Of a stretch of 6,648 bases of DNA, positions 5,161 through 6,648 are shown piece after piece; the stretch's first letter is position 1, and each line of letters begins with the position of its first letter. The notes under the pieces were generated by a model. The model was not told the DNA's origin, did no database searches, and saw nothing but the letters and a program-made list of their open reading frames with translations. The stretch is from Promethearchaeota archaeon (GTDB lineage Archaea > Asgardarchaeota > Lokiarchaeia > Sigynarchaeales > SOKP01), in the NCBI GenBank assembly GCA_030620005.1, contig JAUXAJ010000282.1, positions 1 to 6,648 on the forward strand, given 5' to 3'. Made by a program: the position numbers and the translations under genes.

Positions 5161-5262
5161 AAAGGAACGTAACCACGCTCAGTCTGATGAACTACGGAAC
5201 TCCGTGCTCACACGAAGTCCGCGCCTTTAGACAAGGGTAGCTCACTTGAGAAACTTTCCTTT
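5161..5262 (-). ncRNA. Omega-RNA-like structured element at an IS200/IS605 (IS1341-type) right end
   Basis: Read on the minus strand, this GC-richer stretch resembles the 3' end of TnpB transposons: GTGAGCTACCC (5245-5235), then stem CCTTGTC, loop TAAA, stem GGCGCGG (5236-5219), then GACTTCG. The stem has two G-U pairs and one mismatch, so it folds better as minus-strand RNA than as plus. A second hairpin, ACGG-AGTT-CCGT, follows (about 5204-5193). The whole is closed by AAAGGAA (5262-5256) pairing with TTCCTTT (5167-5161), plus GT/AC inside. In TnpB systems this region gives the guide scaffold and overlaps the end of tnpB. Only a tnpB tail remains here, so the element is probably a transposon fossil. 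Direction and identity are inferred from pattern memory, not from a model search. Confidence 0.45.
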
Positions 5263-5348
5263 ACATCTCGAAGTCTTAAATATAATTCCTTTCCTAGTAT
5301 AGGAATAAGCGAATTGCCCGCGCTAATGATAAGATTCTCGAAATTTCC
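5208..5348 (-). pseudogene. tnpB: Possible C-terminal tail of a decayed tnpB
   Basis: A 46-codon minus-strand frame, preceded by TAA, reads GNFENLIISAGNSLIPILGK and then ELYLRLRDVKESFSSELP before TGA at 5210-5208. IISAGNSLIP followed by a RDVKESFSS stretch recalls the variable tails of archaeal TnpB proteins (INACGDxVRP ... EAGSS). It runs straight into the omega-RNA-like element, as real tnpB genes do. The RuvC and zinc-finger parts are missing, and the first cysteine of the usual ACGD is not there. Identification depends largely on position and is tentative. No left end, tnpA or RuvC DED motif is visible nearby. Confidence 0.3.
5291..5305. repeat. Short perfect inverted repeat
   Basis: TTCCTA-GTA-TAGGAA forms a 6-bp perfect stem with a 3-base loop. 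It lies within the tnpB-like tail. IS605-type elements have small hairpins at their ends, but nothing ties this one to a specific role. Confidence 0.4.
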
Positions 5349-5433
5349 TTAATATTTAAATATTTACCGAACCATTCGTTTGTAAGTGAAAATTTGGTAA
5401 TATTTGGATTCTCAAAGTTATAAGAAGAACAGT

Positions 5434-5565
5434 ATGAAAGTGGTAAATCCCGTCAACATTCACGGCGAAATTACTGCAATGAACACGGAACGAAGTATTT
5501 TCTTCTTCTCACTTAAAAATTTATCACTGAATTTTGCAACCACCCTGAATTTTTTGTTTAAATAG
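5434..5565 (+). CDS. Doubtful 43-codon ORF
   Basis: ATG at 5434 opens a frame reading MKVVNPVNIHGEITAMNTER, then a hydrophobic stretch ending in LFK and TAG. The first 20 codons have the balanced composition of coding DNA (GC-richer third positions), while the rest is AT-rich and contains the TATA box of the next gene. The opening faintly recalls the N-terminal strand of archaeal EPSP synthases (..GEITAPPSKS..), which would make this another gene-start scrap, but the match is too short to claim. A purine run (AAGAAGAA) lies 5 bases upstream. I do not recognise it with any certainty. Confidence 0.2.
   Translation: MKVVNPVNIHGEITAMNTERSIFFFSLKNLSLNFATTLNFLFK
5557..5564 (+). promoter_or_regulatory. 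TATA box of the 99-residue gene
   Basis: TTTAAATA is a perfect archaeal box A, centred about 26 bases before the ATG at 5587. This predicts a leaderless transcript and supports that start codon. Confidence 0.6.
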
Positions 5566-5580
5566 ATCGAATTTTTCATA

Positions 5581-5596
5581 GACTTCATGACTTCAT
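5581..5596 (+). repeat. 8-bp tandem duplication spanning the start codon
   Basis: GACTTCAT occurs twice in direct succession (5581-5588 and 5589-5596). The start codon at 5587-5589 exists only because the two units meet: AT from the first and G from the second. The related relic near 2191 has a single, slightly changed unit and no ATG. Confidence 0.8.
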
Positions 5597-5886
5597 CGGA
5601 AAAAATTTTATGCGAGCTCGTTTTTAGGGAGGTCTCCAATCAGGGTTTAGAGACGATTGCCGGAAAGATCGACATGAGCCAATTGTTTTCACCCGATAAT
5701 AACTGGATTGCGATCGAGAACAAGATTTTAGAGCGTGGAAAGTTGAAAATTGTCAAGAAAAATTTCAATAAAACGGATGTAGACCGAATTATCTTCTATA
5801 AAGCGCAAGTGTTCTTAACGGTAAACAAGGGAGATTACAGCCTGAACGAGATACTTAACAACAAGCAAGGAGCAGCGGCGTTTTAA
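5587..5886 (+). CDS. Unrecognised 99-residue cytoplasmic protein
   Basis: I do not recognise this family. The protein starts MTSSEKILCELVFREVSNQG and ends LNNKQGAAAF, with no signal peptide, membrane segment or obvious nucleotide or metal motif. Alternating hydrophobic and charged residues suggest a compact alpha/beta fold: ILCELVF (7-13), NWIAIENKILERGKLKIVKK (39-58), then DVDRIIFYKAQVFLTV. It is richer in GC than the flanking intergenic DNA, consistent with coding, and the TATA box 23 bases before the ATG supports expression. The second half of a longer gene could be missing, because the closing QGAAAF looks abrupt. A relic of its first codons lies at 2193-2237, so the family has been duplicated or broken up here. 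Function unknown. Confidence 0.6.
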   Translation: MTSSEKILCELVFREVSNQGLETIAGKIDMSQLFSPDNNWIAIENKILERGKLKIVKKNFNKTDVDRIIFYKAQVFLTVNKGDYSLNEILNNKQGAAAF

Positions 5887-5990
5887 ATCGCAAGTGCTCG
5901 CCTGGAGGAAACATATTAGCAGATTTAAATTCTACAATCAAGCATTGTGGAAAATATTTTCACATTATTTTGATTTTTTAGGATTTTTTA

Positions 5991-5998
5991 TTTAAATA
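5991..5998 (+). promoter_or_regulatory. TATA box of the caspase-like gene
   Basis: TTTAAATA matches box A exactly. Its spacing to the ATG at 6037 predicts a leader of about 15-18 bases. The T-rich tract just before it (about 5971-5990) could also end transcripts of the upstream 99-residue gene. Confidence 0.5.
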
Positions 5999-6036
5999 TT
6001 TCGAGATATTATTGAAAAGAAAAAATCTAAAGTGTA

Positions 6037-6648
6037 ATGAAAAAACAGAAAATACTTGTATTATTGTTCTTCTTGTTCATTTTAAACATGACTGTTGTTC
6101 AAGAATGTTTCATGTGTTTAAATAAAAAAAAACAATTGATAAATACAAATACTGAACCATCGGCTTATACCGAGAATTCTAGACTGTTCATTCAAGAAAA
6201 TATTGAAGAAGAATATTCATTTTACGAGAATGATATATTAGGTGATATACAGTTCAAAGATAGCAGCATGCCTAAAAGTTCTAGTTCCTTATCAACTAAA
6301 GATGCTCATGCTATTGTCATAGGAGTAGCAGATTATCCCGGAACAGATAACGATCTTAGCTATAGTGCGATGGACGCGGATACCATTTATTCATTTCTAG
6401 GCTCTAAATGTAACTTTCCAATTAGTAATATAATACTTCTCAAAGATTCTGATGCAACATCTGAAAATATTAACAGTGCGTTTAACCAAATCGCAGGTCA
6501 AATCGATCAGGAAGATTTATTTTTCTTCTATTATGTAGGACATGGAGGATATAGTGGTTTTTCTCAATATTTATGTCCATATGATTCTATCCCTTCAAAT
6601 CCAAGTAATTACCTTCATGATTTCACACTTAATTCGCTACTTGAAAAC
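6037..6648 (+). CDS. Exported caspase-like (peptidase C14/metacaspase) protein, 3' end outside window
   Basis: The first 204 residues are present. Residues 2-5 are basic (KKQK) and 6-22 hydrophobic (ILVLLFFLFILNMTVVQ), a signal peptide or N-terminal anchor, so the protein is probably exported or membrane-tethered. A low-complexity linker (about 30-88) follows, then the caspase p20-like domain. This has the first strand AHAIVIGVADYPGTDNDL (90-107), AMDADTIYSFL (111-121), and LFFFYYVGHGGYSGF (161-175) with the catalytic His169. YLCPYDS at 178-184 is typical of prokaryotic homologues. The catalytic Cys, usually in a DSC motif some 40 residues later, lies beyond the window, so activity cannot be judged. 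Such clan CD enzymes cut after basic or acidic residues. It has its own promoter; no partner gene is visible. Confidence 0.85.
   Translation, partial: MKKQKILVLLFFLFILNMTVVQECFMCLNKKKQLINTNTEPSAYTENSRLFIQENIEEEYSFYENDILGDIQFKDSSMPKSSSSLSTKDAHAIVIGVADYPGTDNDLSYSAMDADTIYSFLGSKCNFPISNIILLKDSDATSENINSAFNQIAGQIDQEDLFFFYYVGHGGYSGFSQYLCPYDSIPSNPSNYLHDFTLNSLLEN

Noticed and set aside
5171..5220. CTGATGA followed by CGAA on the plus strand, resembling a hammerhead ribozyme core or box C/D RNA
   Set aside because: The second core strand is CGAAG and not GAAA, stems I and III do not form around it, and no box D pairs at proper spacing. The same DNA is better explained by the minus-strand IS605-type element.
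5351..5364. Perfect palindrome AATATTTAAATATT
   Set aside because: Pure A/T palindromes of this size are expected by chance in this composition; no partner site seen.
5903..5985. GGAGG followed by an open frame without ATG (ATT start) after the 99-residue gene
   Set aside because: The frame of about 27 codons lacks an ATG, GTG or TTG at proper distance and its end is a T-rich tract; probably chance.

Overview
The window (AT-rich, with denser GC islands) most likely comes from an archaeon. The evidence is archaeal-type TATA boxes (TTTAAATA and TATAAATA) placed about 25 bases before start codons so that first genes look leaderless, a Shine-Dalgarno site before the operon-internal vapC, a ribbon-helix-helix VapB, a DUF5678-like gene, and a TnpB/omega-RNA-like remnant. 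An exported caspase-like protein with this mix would suit an Asgard-type archaeon, but that placement is inference and no marker gene settles it.

Layout. 1-238 (minus) is the start of a VapB antitoxin gene that runs off the window. 239-661 has no convincing gene. 662-799 (minus) is a frameshifted scrap of a histidine kinase ATPase domain. 971-1572 (minus) is a compact toxin-antitoxin operon: a 48-residue putative antitoxin, then a PIN-domain VapC. 1678-2102 (minus) is a second antitoxin-like gene followed by what looks like the wrecked start of a GNAT acetyltransferase toxin. 2193-2237 (plus) is a short relic matching the 5' end of the gene at 5587. 2347-3974 (plus) is the best-preserved module: an OLD/AAA15-type ABC ATPase followed 8 bases later by a TOPRIM-like protein, a two-gene layout like that of anti-phage OLD, Gabija and PARIS systems. 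A hairpin plus T tract follows, then a DUF5678-like gene (4039-4359).

4328-5348 (minus) is a graveyard: a treble-clef/zinc-finger protein scrap, the C-terminal third or less of a UvrD/PcrA-type helicase in a GC-richer island, and a TnpB tail overlapping an omega-RNA-like structured element. 5434-5886 (plus) holds a doubtful 43-codon ORF and an unrecognised 99-residue gene whose start codon lies across an 8-bp tandem duplication. 6037-6648 (plus) is an exported caspase-like (C14) protein cut by the window edge before its catalytic cysteine.

Read together, this is a defence/mobile accessory region with heavy gene decay: two or three toxin-antitoxin loci, a candidate two-component nuclease defence module, transposon debris and a secreted caspase homologue. 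The most interesting points are the ATPase-TOPRIM pair, the repeated gene-start fragment on its flank, and the small antitoxin and 99-residue families I do not recognise.
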